From positions 1-32,590 of the forward strand of contig LJTN01000070.1 of NCBI GenBank assembly GCA_001303415.1: a stretch of DNA of 32,590 nucleotides, read 5' to 3'. The first letter of the stretch is position 1. Each line of letters opens with the position of its first letter. This document shows positions 8,219-15,638 of the stretch, piece by piece. The notes beneath the pieces are model-generated. The model made no database searches. It was not told the origin of the DNA and saw only the letters and a list, made by a program, of their open reading frames with translations. The position numbers and the translations under genes are program-made. The DNA is from Myxococcales bacterium SG8_38 (GTDB taxonomy: Bacteria; Myxococcota_A; Polyangia; Polyangiales; Houyiibacteriaceae).

Positions 8219-9084
8219 CGTACTACTCGCTGCGCGTCGCGATGAGACACGACCACCTCGTGGCGGTCTCCGAGTAGCCGCCTGAGCTCCTCGACCATCG
8301 CGACGGAACGATGCCGGCCGCCGGTGCACCCGAAGGCCATCGTCAAGTAGGCCTTACCCTCTGAGGCGTACTGCGGAAGCGTGAAATCAATGAGCGCACG
8401 CAACAGCCGGAGAAGCTCCTCGGTCTCCGGCGCCTTCAACACGTAGTCGGCCACCTCCGGGTCGACGCCCGTTTTGGGACGAAGCGCATCCACGAAGTGC
8501 GGATTGGGCAAGAACCTGAGGTCGAAGACGAGATCGGCATCGATGGGAATGCCATATTTGAAACCGAAGGATAGCAAGCGCACCACCATGGAGGGCCGGG
8601 CCGCATCGCGCCCGATGTAATCGATCAGTTGGCGCCGGAGGTCGTGCACGCTGAGCTCCGTCGTATCGATGACGACATCGGCCCGATCACGAAGCCCGGC
8701 GAGCCGCTCCCGTTCCCTGGTGATGGCTCCGTGCAGATCCCCTTCCCGCGCCAGCGCGTGCGGTCGGCGGGTTTCGCTGAACCTCCGCACCAAGACGTCG
8801 TCGGCACAGTCGAGAAAGACCACTTGAACCGCGTGACCCGACGCCTCGAGCTTCGAAAGCATGTCTTCGGCGCCACTCAAGAAGCTGCCGGTACGAACGT
8901 CGATACCCAAACCGACTCGGCGCAGCTTGCCTTCGTCGCTCACCAAATCGAGCAGCTCCGGAACCAAAGCCGGCGGCAAGTTGTCCACGCAAAAAAAGCC
9001 GGCGTCCTCGAGCACGCGCAGCGCCGTGCTTCGGCCTGCTCCAGACAAACCGGTCACGAGAACGAGCTGTGGAGCGTCACTCAT
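8215..9084 (-). CDS. rapZ: RapZ/YvcJ family RNase adapter, P-loop nucleotide-binding protein
   Basis: In enterobacteria RapZ binds glucosamine-6-phosphate and guides RNase E to the GlmZ sRNA; in other phyla the role is less clear. The 289-residue product has a Walker A P-loop, GLSGAGRST (12-20). It continues with EDAGFFCVDNLPPALVPELL and ends with the conserved C-terminal block FGCTGGRHRSVAMVEEL. Length and order match the family. It starts with an ATGA overlap on hprK and ends with a GTGA overlap on ptsH, so the three genes are tightly coupled. The target RNA in this organism is unknown. Confidence 0.94.
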   Translation of the reverse strand: MSDAPQLVLVTGLSGAGRSTALRVLEDAGFFCVDNLPPALVPELLDLVSDEGKLRRVGLGIDVRTGSFLSGAEDMLSKLEASGHAVQVVFLDCADDVLVRRFSETRRPHALAREGDLHGAITRERERLAGLRDRADVVIDTTELSVHDLRRQLIDYIGRDAARPSMVVRLLSFGFKYGIPIDADLVFDLRFLPNPHFVDALRPKTGVDPEVADYVLKAPETEELLRLLRALIDFTLPQYASEGKAYLTMAFGCTGGRHRSVAMVEELRRLLGDRHEVVVSHRDAQRVVR

Positions 9085-10040
9085 CCTCCACGACCCGATC
9101 CCGGTTCCTCTCGATCTCGTGCGAGCGAGGAGATGAACTTCCTGGCGCCGTGATTGCCGACCATTTTCAAGATGTGATTGCGCGCGGCGACCTCGAGGAT
9201 GACCGCCATGTTGCGTCCAGGGCGAATCGGGATGCGGAGCATGGGAATGGGAATCCCGAGGATGTCGAGCGTCGAATCGTCGAGCCCGAGACGATCGAAC
9301 GGCTCTTCATCCTTCCAGGGACAGAGCTCCACCACGAGCTGCACCGTCTTCTCGGTGCGCACCGCATTGGCCCCGAATAGATCCCTGACGTTGATGATCC
9401 CGATACCGCGCACCTCCAGGTGGTTGCGAAGCAAGGTCGGCGCACGGCCGAGAATCTGCTCCGACGGAAGCAACGACAGAATCACCTGGTCATCGGCGAC
9501 GAAACGGTGCCCTCGCTCCACCAAGAAAAGGGCGCATTCGCTCTTCCCGATGCCGCTCGGCCCCAAGAGCAACGTACCGATGCCGTGAACGTCCATCAAC
9601 ACGCCATGACGCGTCTCGGAGGGAGCGAGAAGCCCATCGAGGACCAGATGGACGGCCTGGATCGTACGGCTCGAGCGCGGCTCGGCCACGGCCAGAGGAG
9701 TCGACGTCTCCTCGGCCGCCCGAACGAGCGCCGGCGGCGCTTGGATACCCCGGGTGATGATCACCAAGGACAATCCGAGACCAAACAGAACCCTTGCGCG
9801 AACGAGCTGCTCGGCAGGTGACAACGCTTCGAGATACGTGATCTCGGTCTCGCCGAGAATCTGGATCCGAGTCGGCACCACACCGTGGGTATGCCCCGCG
9901 AGGGCCAGCCCCGGCTTCTGAACGCGCGGGTGGTCTATCGAGCGCTCCTGTCCGTCCTGCCCCGCAACCAGCTGCATGATGGCGCGGAGGCGCGGCTCGG
10001 CCAAGAGATGCGCGACGGTGACACCGCGTTCGACGCGCAT
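9081..10040 (-). CDS. hprK: HPr kinase/phosphorylase
   Basis: HprK phosphorylates and dephosphorylates a serine of HPr in response to metabolite levels. The protein has the variable N-terminal domain starting VERGVTVAHLLAEPRL. It then has HGVLMDVHGIG, the Walker A GPSGIGKS (about 160-167 from this start) and VADD. The HprK signature EVRGIGIINVRDLFG follows. I chose ATG 10040 because family similarity begins just after it and GGGG lies upstream. An in-frame GTG at 10082 would add 14 Ser-rich residues. The stop overlaps the rapZ start by 4 bases. About 80 bases separate it from ptsN. The gene supports an HPr regulated by Ser49 rather than a simple sugar-uptake carrier. Confidence 0.94.
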   Translation of the reverse strand: MRVERGVTVAHLLAEPRLRAIMQLVAGQDGQERSIDHPRVQKPGLALAGHTHGVVPTRIQILGETEITYLEALSPAEQLVRARVLFGLGLSLVIITRGIQAPPALVRAAEETSTPLAVAEPRSSRTIQAVHLVLDGLLAPSETRHGVLMDVHGIGTLLLGPSGIGKSECALFLVERGHRFVADDQVILSLLPSEQILGRAPTLLRNHLEVRGIGIINVRDLFGANAVRTEKTVQLVVELCPWKDEEPFDRLGLDDSTLDILGIPIPMLRIPIRPGRNMAVILEVAARNHILKMVGNHGARKFISSLARDREEPGSGRGG

Positions 10041-10121
10041 GCTAGGAAGCCCCGCGTGCGACGAAGAGGAGAATTGGGTCACGCTTCCATCATACGCCAG
10101 CCGCCGCCAACTGTCTGCCCG

Positions 10122-10568
10122 TCAGGCGTCGACCAGCGCGCCGTACGCCTCCGCGTTGTCCACCGCGTTGAGAAGCGCAGCCCGTTTCACCGTATCCCGC
10201 AGGACTCGCGAGACACCGGCAAGCGCGGCAAGGTGCTTTTGAGGCATGGAGCGGGGCCCGATGATTGCCACGAATATCTTGACGGGCAGACCGTCCACGG
10301 CGTTGAAGTCGACTCCGGCGGGGCATACCGCCACTGCGGCACGTAGCTCGGCGACGCCATCGTAGCGCCCGTGGGGAATCGCGACGCCGCTCCCGACGCC
10401 CGTACTGGCGAGACGTTCTCGTTCGAGCAGCACGTCGTACACGGCCTCTTCGTTCGCGGTGCCCTCGGGCATCGTCAGCAAAGCTGCGACTGCTCGCAGC
10501 GCCGCTTCCTTGTCGGCAAGCTCGAGGCCGACACGCACGCGCTCCGGATGCAACAGTTCAGCGAGCAT
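10122..10568 (-). CDS. ptsN: PTS EIIA-Ntr, nitrogen regulatory protein
   Basis: PtsN is the terminal phosphate acceptor of the nitrogen PTS and acts by protein-protein contacts, for example on K+ transport and stress responses in Proteobacteria. The 148-residue product matches the EIIA fructose/Ntr fold: a start near LLHPERVRVGLELADKEAALRAVAALL and the active-site segment GVGSGVAIPHGR with His66. It ends with a HLAALAGVSRVLRD helix. The longest frame begins at 10643 but overlaps hpf; ATG 10568 gives the normal N-terminus and leaves 43 bases after hpf. It is the only EIIA in the unit, so HPr phosphate probably ends here. Confidence 0.93.
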   Translation of the reverse strand: MLAELLHPERVRVGLELADKEAALRAVAALLTMPEGTANEEAVYDVLLERERLASTGVGSGVAIPHGRYDGVAELRAAVAVCPAGVDFNAVDGLPVKIFVAIIGPRSMPQKHLAALAGVSRVLRDTVKRAALLNAVDNAEAYGALVDA

Positions 10569-10611
10569 GACGGCAGGCGATACCCCACCCGTCGGGAAGG
10601 TGCAATGGGGA

Positions 10612-10938
10612 TCAGTCTTCGGGACGGCGGACCGAATCGCCACCGTGGCGGCGGCGGTCGTTCTCCGTCGCCTTCAAGTCGCGCACTTGCCTGTCGATCT
10701 TGTCGACGACTTGGTCGATGGTCGCGTACATGTCCTCGGACTGGCCGTGGCCGGCATACTGATGCCCGTCGCCAGTCAAGTTGAGGTCGACGCGATGCAG
10801 ATGCCGTTCCATCGAAAACGTGAACTCGGCGTGAAGCGGCGCCCTCATGTACTTCTGGATCTTGCCGATCTTCTCGGATGCGTAGTTCTTGATTCCGTCA
10901 GATGACTCCATGTTTCGAAATGTGTAGCTGATACGCAT
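10612..10938 (-). CDS. hpf: Ribosome hibernation promoting factor (HPF/RaiA family)
   Basis: HPF binds the 30S decoding region and holds ribosomes inactive in stationary phase. The 108-residue product starts at ATG 10938 behind a clear GGAGG. It shows the short-form fold: ISYTFRNMESSDGIKNYASEKIGKIQKYM, an acidic-basic strand pair around HAEFTFSMERHLHRVDLNL, and DMYATIDQVVDKIDRQVRDLK. The tail after about residue 95 is charged and lacks the long-HPF dimerisation domain. It sits 15 bases after rpoN, the widely conserved rpoN-hpf arrangement. Confidence 0.95.
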   Translation of the reverse strand: MRISYTFRNMESSDGIKNYASEKIGKIQKYMRAPLHAEFTFSMERHLHRVDLNLTGDGHQYAGHGQSEDMYATIDQVVDKIDRQVRDLKATENDRRRHGGDSVRRPED

Positions 10939-10953
10939 CGAACCTCCGGCGAT

Positions 10954-12375
10954 TTAGAAGTACTTCTTTCGTTTCGACGAGCTCAGAATGCCGAGCATCT
11001 CACGATACTTTGCGACGGTGCGGCGGGCAATCTTGATGTCGTCTTGGCCGAGTATTTCAACGATTCTCTGGTCCGACAACGGCGCCTTGGGATCCTCGCC
11101 CGAAATGATGTTCTTGATCGCCTGCTTGACGCTTTCGGAGGCGATGTCGTTTTGATGGTCGCGTTTGATGGCACTGTTGAAGAAGTACTTCAGCTCGAAC
11201 GTGCCCCGGGGCGTGTGGACGTACTTGTTGCTGGTCACCCGAGAGATCGTGCTCTCGTGCATCCCTACCGCTTCGGCCACATCGCGCAAGATCATGGGCT
11301 TCAGATGCTCGATGCCCTTGTCGAAGAAGTCCCGTTGCTTTTCCACGATGCACTCGGTCACCTTCACGATCGTCTTTCGGCGCTGATCGATGCTTCGAAT
11401 CAACCATTGTGCGCTGCGAAGCTTGTCCTGGATGTACTCCTTGGCCTTGGGGTTGTCCGCCATCGCGGAGCGGTAGAAGCCGCTGATCTTGAGCTTGGGC
11501 ATCCCGTCATCGTTCGCAACCACGTAGTACTCGTCCCCCACTCGATGCACGTAGACGTCCGGCACGATGTATCGCGGCTCTTCGGTTTGAAAGCGGCGAG
11601 CGGGGCGCGGCTCGAGCTCCGCGATGATTTGCGCGACGTCGTACACTTCGTCGAGCGAGCAACCGAGCGCCTTCGCGATGGCGGGATAATGTCGCTTCTC
11701 CAGGTCGCCCAGATGGTCTGAGATTACCCGAAGCACCAGATCATCCATGCCGTAGTGCTTGGCCTGGATGGTCAGGCACTCCTCGAGGGACCGGGCCGCG
11801 ACTCCGATCGGATCGAACTGTTGGATCATGGCCAACACTTCTTCGGCGTCTTCTGGATCGAGCTCCGACTCCGCCGCCAGTCGAGGCACGATGTCCTCCG
11901 GCGCGATGCCCTCGATCTTCAAATAGCCGTTGTCGTCGAGATTGCCTATCACGAGCGCGGCAAACCGGCGCTCGTCCTCGACGAAGTCGCCCATGCGCAA
12001 CTGCCAGCCCAAATGATCGGAGAGATCCTCGGAGGTGGAGAGAGTCGCCTCGAGGCCGGGCATCTCCTCCTCGCCTCCACGCCGAATCGAGGGCATTGGC
12101 GCTTCGGTGGAATGATTTTCGAGGTAGCGCTCCCAGTCGATTTCTTCCTTCTTCGCCTCGTGGGCGCGAACCTCGGGAGCAGCGGACTCTTCTGGAGCTG
12201 GATTGGCGGTCTCACGCGCCTCGTTGCCCTCTTCGAGCATCGGATTCTCGAGCAGCTCCTCTTGAACCAGCTCGCTGAGCTCCATGCGCGACATCTGCAG
12301 CAGCTTGATGGCTTGCTGCAGCTGCGGCGTCATGATCAGCTGCTGCGATAGCTTGAGTTGCTGCTTGAGCTCCAT
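10954..12375 (-). CDS. rpoN: RNA polymerase sigma-54 factor
   Basis: Sigma-54 directs RNA polymerase to -24/-12 promoters and needs AAA+ activators. The 473-residue product has the glutamine-rich activator-interacting region at the N-terminus (LKQQLKLSQQLIMTPQLQQA) and then an acidic linker rich in Glu, Ala and Pro (about 48-85). A core-binding domain and a helix-turn-helix with VGMHESTISRVTSNKYV follow. The RpoN box ARRTVAKYREMLGI lies at about 450-463. Length is normal. It is the first gene of the seven-gene regulatory unit that runs to ptsI, and it diverges from a response-regulator gene. Confidence 0.97.
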   Translation of the reverse strand: MELKQQLKLSQQLIMTPQLQQAIKLLQMSRMELSELVQEELLENPMLEEGNEARETANPAPEESAAPEVRAHEAKKEEIDWERYLENHSTEAPMPSIRRGGEEEMPGLEATLSTSEDLSDHLGWQLRMGDFVEDERRFAALVIGNLDDNGYLKIEGIAPEDIVPRLAAESELDPEDAEEVLAMIQQFDPIGVAARSLEECLTIQAKHYGMDDLVLRVISDHLGDLEKRHYPAIAKALGCSLDEVYDVAQIIAELEPRPARRFQTEEPRYIVPDVYVHRVGDEYYVVANDDGMPKLKISGFYRSAMADNPKAKEYIQDKLRSAQWLIRSIDQRRKTIVKVTECIVEKQRDFFDKGIEHLKPMILRDVAEAVGMHESTISRVTSNKYVHTPRGTFELKYFFNSAIKRDHQNDIASESVKQAIKNIISGEDPKAPLSDQRIVEILGQDDIKIARRTVAKYREMLGILSSSKRKKYF

Positions 12376-12411
12376 TCGCCCCCAAACCCGAACGGGTCCG
12401 TTTTCGCTACT

Positions 12412-12417
12412 AGTATA
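12412..12417 (-). promoter_or_regulatory. Probable -10 box upstream of rpoN
   Basis: The minus strand reads TATACT 37 bases before the rpoN start, the best -10 match in the divergent spacer. No convincing -35 hexamer is seen at the proper distance, so the element may be weak or activator-dependent. The same TATACT hexamer recurs before plsB and before the right-edge gene. Confidence 0.4.
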
Positions 12418-12489
12418 GACACGACCCGGGCTTGGGGAAACTCGAAGCAGGCACTCGCGTATCCCGGCTCAGTCGGGTACATTGTCCTG

Positions 12490-13464
12490 GTGGGGACCTC
12501 TGGGACATTGCCGAGGACGGCCGTGGTCGTTGCTGAGCACGACCGCGCGACCCGGGAGCACCTCGCGGAGCTCCTTCGCGACCAAGGCTTCATCGTGGCC
12601 ACGGCCAGTAGCGGACAAAAGGCGATCGACGCGGTACGCGCCCAGCCGGTCGATCTCGTCCTGCTCGACGTCGACATGCCCGGGCTCAGCGGCATCGATG
12701 TGTGCCGCGTCATCAAGACCATCACCAAGGACCGATTCGTACCCGTCGTTCTTCTGACTCCTCCAGGAGACGAGAGCGCCAGAATTCAGGGTCTTCGTAC
12801 GGGTGCCGACGATCACGTCGCAAAGCCGATGGACGATGCTGATCTGCTCACGTGTGTCGACCACATGCTCCGGGTCAAGCGCACCCATGACGACGTCGAG
12901 TTCGCAAAGAGCGAGCTTCGCTATTCATCGCTGCACGAGCGGCTCGGCGTGCTGCCGGACCCGCGGTACTTTCACCAACGCCTCGAGCATGAATTCGCAG
13001 AGGCGCGAAGGCACCTCGACCCTCTGGCCTGCTGCATCCTAGCGGTGGACGGGCTTCAGAAGCCGGTCGCAGAGCATGGTCCCGAGGTGGCTCTGCCAGC
13101 GTTGGACGAGGTCTGCGAAAGGGTGCAGCGCACGATCCGCAACACCGACGTCGCAGCCCGCTTCAGGGCCGCCGAGTTCGGCTTGCTGCTTCCCAATACG
13201 CGCCCGGCGAGGGCGCTCGCGCTGGCGGAGTGCGTGGTAGCCGAGGTGGCTTCGCGACCCATCGAGGTCGGCGACGTTCGCATCCCGTTGACGACCTCGA
13301 TCGGCGTGGGCCTTTTCCCCAGCGCCAACGTGAGAACACACAGCGAGCTCTTGGATGCGGCCAGCGTGGCTGTCGCGAGGGCGCGAGTGGCCGGTCCGAA
13401 TCGAGTGTGCGTCGTCCAGCAGCAAGGCTACATTTTCAGCCCATCGCTTTCGGGCGCTGCTTGA
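12490..13464 (+). CDS. Response regulator: receiver domain plus degenerate GGDEF domain
   Basis: The product from GTG 12490 has 324 residues; TTG 12508 is an alternative start. The longest open frame reaches back into rpoN and is not believable. The receiver domain (about 10-125) has the phospho-acceptor Asp60 in LVLLDVDMPG, Thr90 and Lys112 in VAKP. The C-terminal half has the GGDEF fold, including the late LTTSIGVGLF block. However, the active-site loop reads RFRAAEF (224-230) where catalytic proteins have RxGGDEF, and the first metal-binding region is also altered. It should not make c-di-GMP and probably acts as a binding or output module. The cognate kinase is not in the window. The end overlaps the convergent zinc-ribbon gene by 37 bases. 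Confidence 0.82.
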   Translation: MGTSGTLPRTAVVVAEHDRATREHLAELLRDQGFIVATASSGQKAIDAVRAQPVDLVLLDVDMPGLSGIDVCRVIKTITKDRFVPVVLLTPPGDESARIQGLRTGADDHVAKPMDDADLLTCVDHMLRVKRTHDDVEFAKSELRYSSLHERLGVLPDPRYFHQRLEHEFAEARRHLDPLACCILAVDGLQKPVAEHGPEVALPALDEVCERVQRTIRNTDVAARFRAAEFGLLLPNTRPARALALAECVVAEVASRPIEVGDVRIPLTTSIGVGLFPSANVRTHSELLDAASVAVARARVAGPNRVCVVQQQGYIFSPSLSGAA

Positions 13465-14039
13465 ACGTCGGCCCTGTGCCGACCGCCGAATCCGGCGCTG
13501 CTCATGGCGCAGACCACGAGACCCGCCGCCATGAGCCACAGCCCCCAGCGCCATTCTACGTTCGCATGGGACGCCTCTGCCATGACCCCGATCCGCCGCG
13601 TCGTGTAGACCAAGGGCAACACGCCGCTCACCGCCAGCCCGAGCACCGCGGCGCGGGCGGCGTGCATCGCGGAGCGCGTCCGGCGTTTCCATGGAATCCA
13701 AAGCAATACGATTGCGGCGCCCGGCGTGAGCCAGAGATTGACGGCACCGTCCACGGCTGCTTCCAATGCGGAAGCCTCAATTCCTCGCGAGCGAGCAAAG
13801 GGCGCCACGAATCCAATCAGGACGAGCACCGCGCCCAACATGAGCGGGCCTCTTCCCAGCCTCGGGTCAGCGAAGACACGGACCTCGTCCAACGCACCCT
13901 CCGCACGTCTTGGAAGATCGTCGATCGGGAGCAGCGCGAGCTCGTGCTCGGGGCATTCGCGACGACCCTCGAACGCCTCTCCGCAGAACGGGCAGAACAG
14001 AAGCGTTGCGTCTTGCGATGGCTCTCGGGGCTCGGACAT
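13428..14039 (-). CDS. Zinc-ribbon membrane protein, function unknown
   Basis: I do not recognise a named family. The 203-residue product from ATG 14039 begins with a short polar stretch. It then has a compact metal-binding pattern C-P-F-C (16-19) with a second pair C29 and H32, typical of a zinc ribbon. About 30 hydrophilic residues and four hydrophobic helices follow (about 65-82, 99-117, 128-146 and 164-182). The ribbon would face the cytoplasm if the N-terminus is inside. The open frame extends to 14450 upstream, but that part is antisense to the GNAT gene. Its last bases overlap the response-regulator gene convergently. Confidence 0.65.
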   Translation of the reverse strand: MSEPREPSQDATLLFCPFCGEAFEGRRECPEHELALLPIDDLPRRAEGALDEVRVFADPRLGRGPLMLGAVLVLIGFVAPFARSRGIEASALEAAVDGAVNLWLTPGAAIVLLWIPWKRRTRSAMHAARAAVLGLAVSGVLPLVYTTRRIGVMAEASHANVEWRWGLWLMAAGLVVCAMSSAGFGGRHRADVQAAPESDGLKM

Positions 14040-14087
14040 GCTCGTGGCGCGCTCGCCGTGCGCTCTGGCTGAGATCGTGATACCGCT

Positions 14088-14534
14088 ATGCGCGAAATGC
14101 ACATCCGGGGACTGACCAAAGCGGACTACGACTATATCATTTCCGTGCTGGACCAGTGGTGGGGTGGGCCGGCTGGGCGTCGCGCAGATCCCATGTTCTT
14201 CTACGAGTTTGGCGAGCATGCGCTCGTGGCCGAGCAGGACGGGCAGGTGATCGGCTTCCTTCTCGGAGTGATGGTGCCCGCACCTTCTGCAACCGGCTAC
14301 GTACACCTGGTCGGCATCCATCCGGACCACCGCCGCCGCGGCGTCGGCAAGCGGCTCTACGAGCAGTTCACTGAGCGGTGCCGAGCCGCGGGAATGAAGC
14401 AAATCAAGTCGCTTGCTTCGTCGGGGCACGAGGGGCCGATTCGATTTCACGAATCGATGGGATTCACGAGCACCGAAGTCCCGGATTACGCGGGTCCGGG
14501 GCGCTCACGCGTCGTATTCGTCAAGGAGCTTTGA
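14088..14534 (+). CDS. GNAT family N-acetyltransferase
   Basis: The 148-residue product is a single GNAT domain that would transfer an acetyl group from acetyl-CoA to an amine. Motif A is clear as VGIHPDHRRRGVGKRLYEQF (about 75-94), with the pyrophosphate-binding R-R-G-V-G. Before it lies the strand ALVAEQDGQVIGFLLG, and after it the motif B region IRFHESMGFT. The substrate cannot be told from sequence. The start ATG 14088 has no strong ribosome site; an internal ATG at 14097 is possible. It diverges from the zinc-ribbon gene. Confidence 0.88.
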   Translation: MREMHIRGLTKADYDYIISVLDQWWGGPAGRRADPMFFYEFGEHALVAEQDGQVIGFLLGVMVPAPSATGYVHLVGIHPDHRRRGVGKRLYEQFTERCRAAGMKQIKSLASSGHEGPIRFHESMGFTSTEVPDYAGPGRSRVVFVKEL

Positions 14535-14591
14535 CCTCCTCACGACTCCCGTTATCCTGAGAAGCAGGTTAGCTGGGGGGACACACCAATC

Positions 14592-15419
14592 ATGGGTTAT
14601 TCATCGGCCGGCGAGGCACGACGGGCCCGCGAGGCGCTCGGTGAGGCGCTCGAGGCGCTTCAGGAAGACTCCGAGATCCCTGAAAAGGCGCTGGGGATCG
14701 CTCAAAAAAACGTGGCCAAGTCGGTGGGCGCTCTGTTTGAAGCCGAGTACGCCTCGACCGAGCCCGATGGCAAGACGTGCGTGAGAAGCGCGCTCGGCAC
14801 CCTGAGCCAAACGCTTGCGTTGTTGCAGGACGTGAAGACCGAGCATCCAGGGGTGCAGCGCGCGACCGAGCGGATTGCGGACGTGATCAGCATCCTCTTT
14901 CCGCTCACGAACAAACCGAGCGTGCCGCCGGAAGGACGGGCTGGGGGGGACAGGGTCAGTGACAGGGTCAGCGGCGGTGACAGCGATAGTGTTCGCGCGG
15001 GTGACAGTGCGGGGGTTGGTGTTGGGCAGAGCGCTCGGCCGGGGGTGATTGCGACCTCGATGTTGCCGCCGCCAGCTCCGATTCCGAGTGGCGAGCGTCG
15101 GCGCGTCGAAGCCAATCTGGGGGCGACGACCCAGTCGAACTTCTACGTGGGGTTCAGCGGCGAGATCGCACACGGAGGCGTCTTCTTGGCGACCTACGAA
15201 GCGCTTCCGAAGGACACGTCGGTTTCCATGCTGGTTACGCTGCCTGGGGGCTTCGAGTTCGAATGCGACGGTTACGTGCGCTTCGTGCGCGATCCGATGG
15301 ACTTCACGTCCGAGTCCGAGCCCGGCATGGGCATTCAATTCGAAGGCCTGCCGGACGAAGCGCGGGACTTGGTGCTGCGTTTCATCCGGAAGCGGGCGCC
15401 GATCTTCTACGACGTATAG
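14592..15419 (+). CDS. PilZ-like (TIGR02266-type) protein with helical N-terminus and low-complexity linker
   Basis: The 275-residue product starts at ATG 14592 behind GGGGGGA. Residues 1-105 are predicted helices rich in Ala, Glu and Leu. A Gly/Ser/Asp/Val-rich linker runs from about 112 to 150. A C-terminal domain from about 168 matches the PilZ-like family catalogued in Myxococcus xanthus: GERRRVEANLG, GEIAHGGVFLATYEALP, a VTLPGG strand, GYVRFVRD and GMGIQFEGL. The Arg-rich entry motif is present. However, the D/NxSxxG c-di-GMP motif reads GEIAHGG, with the Asp/Asn and Ser lost, so nucleotide binding is doubtful. The linker is encoded by short imperfect DNA repeats around 14949-15005. Confidence 0.78.
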   Translation: MGYSSAGEARRAREALGEALEALQEDSEIPEKALGIAQKNVAKSVGALFEAEYASTEPDGKTCVRSALGTLSQTLALLQDVKTEHPGVQRATERIADVISILFPLTNKPSVPPEGRAGGDRVSDRVSGGDSDSVRAGDSAGVGVGQSARPGVIATSMLPPPAPIPSGERRRVEANLGATTQSNFYVGFSGEIAHGGVFLATYEALPKDTSVSMLVTLPGGFEFECDGYVRFVRDPMDFTSESEPGMGIQFEGLPDEARDLVLRFIRKRAPIFYDV

Positions 15420-15430
15420 CGATGGCGCGG

Positions 15431-15475
15431 TAGACCGAGTACACCTTGAAATGATTCGATGATCGTAGCCTCAGG
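15431..15475 (-). repeat. Inverted diverged copy of the 45-bp repeat
   Basis: Read on the minus strand, this segment matches the two tandem copies at 15549-15638 at both ends. CCTGAGGCT is shared at one end and GGTGTACTCGGTCTA (15 bases) at the other, with a diverged middle and a one-base length difference. It begins 12 bases after the stop of the PilZ-like gene. With the direct copies it gives the whole region inverted-repeat ends. Confidence 0.8.
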
Positions 15476-15548
15476 GCGTCGAGGCGGCCGTTGCGAAGAC
15501 GAAGGACGTGCAGCGTACATTCGAGGATGAGCGGCGGGCGAATCGGCG

Positions 15549-15638
15549 TCCTGAGGCTTCGAGGGCGGATCAGTTCAGGGTGTACTCGGTCTATCCTGAG
15601 GCTTCGAGGGCGGATCAGTTCAGGGTGTACTCGGTCTA
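15549..15638 (+). repeat. Two identical tandem 45-bp repeats
   Basis: Copies 15549-15593 and 15594-15638 are base-for-base identical. They begin TCCTGAGGCTTCGAGG and end GTGTACTCGGTCTA. Together with the inverted copy at 15431-15475 they frame about 73 bases of unique sequence that shows no gene. The distal end of the second copy provides the TAG stop codon (15636-15638) of the Nudix gene on the minus strand. Whether the unit is dispersed elsewhere in the genome cannot be told here. Confidence 0.9.

Noticed and set aside
10954..12351. Plus-strand open frames of about 200 codons opposite rpoN
   Set aside because: They are antisense shadows of rpoN; the rpoN frame has all conserved blocks and the shadows have no motif or ribosome site.
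14040..14450. 137-codon N-terminal extension of the zinc-ribbon membrane protein
   Set aside because: The extension is antisense to the GNAT gene, which has clear acetyl-CoA motifs; ATG 14039 starts directly before the zinc ribbon.
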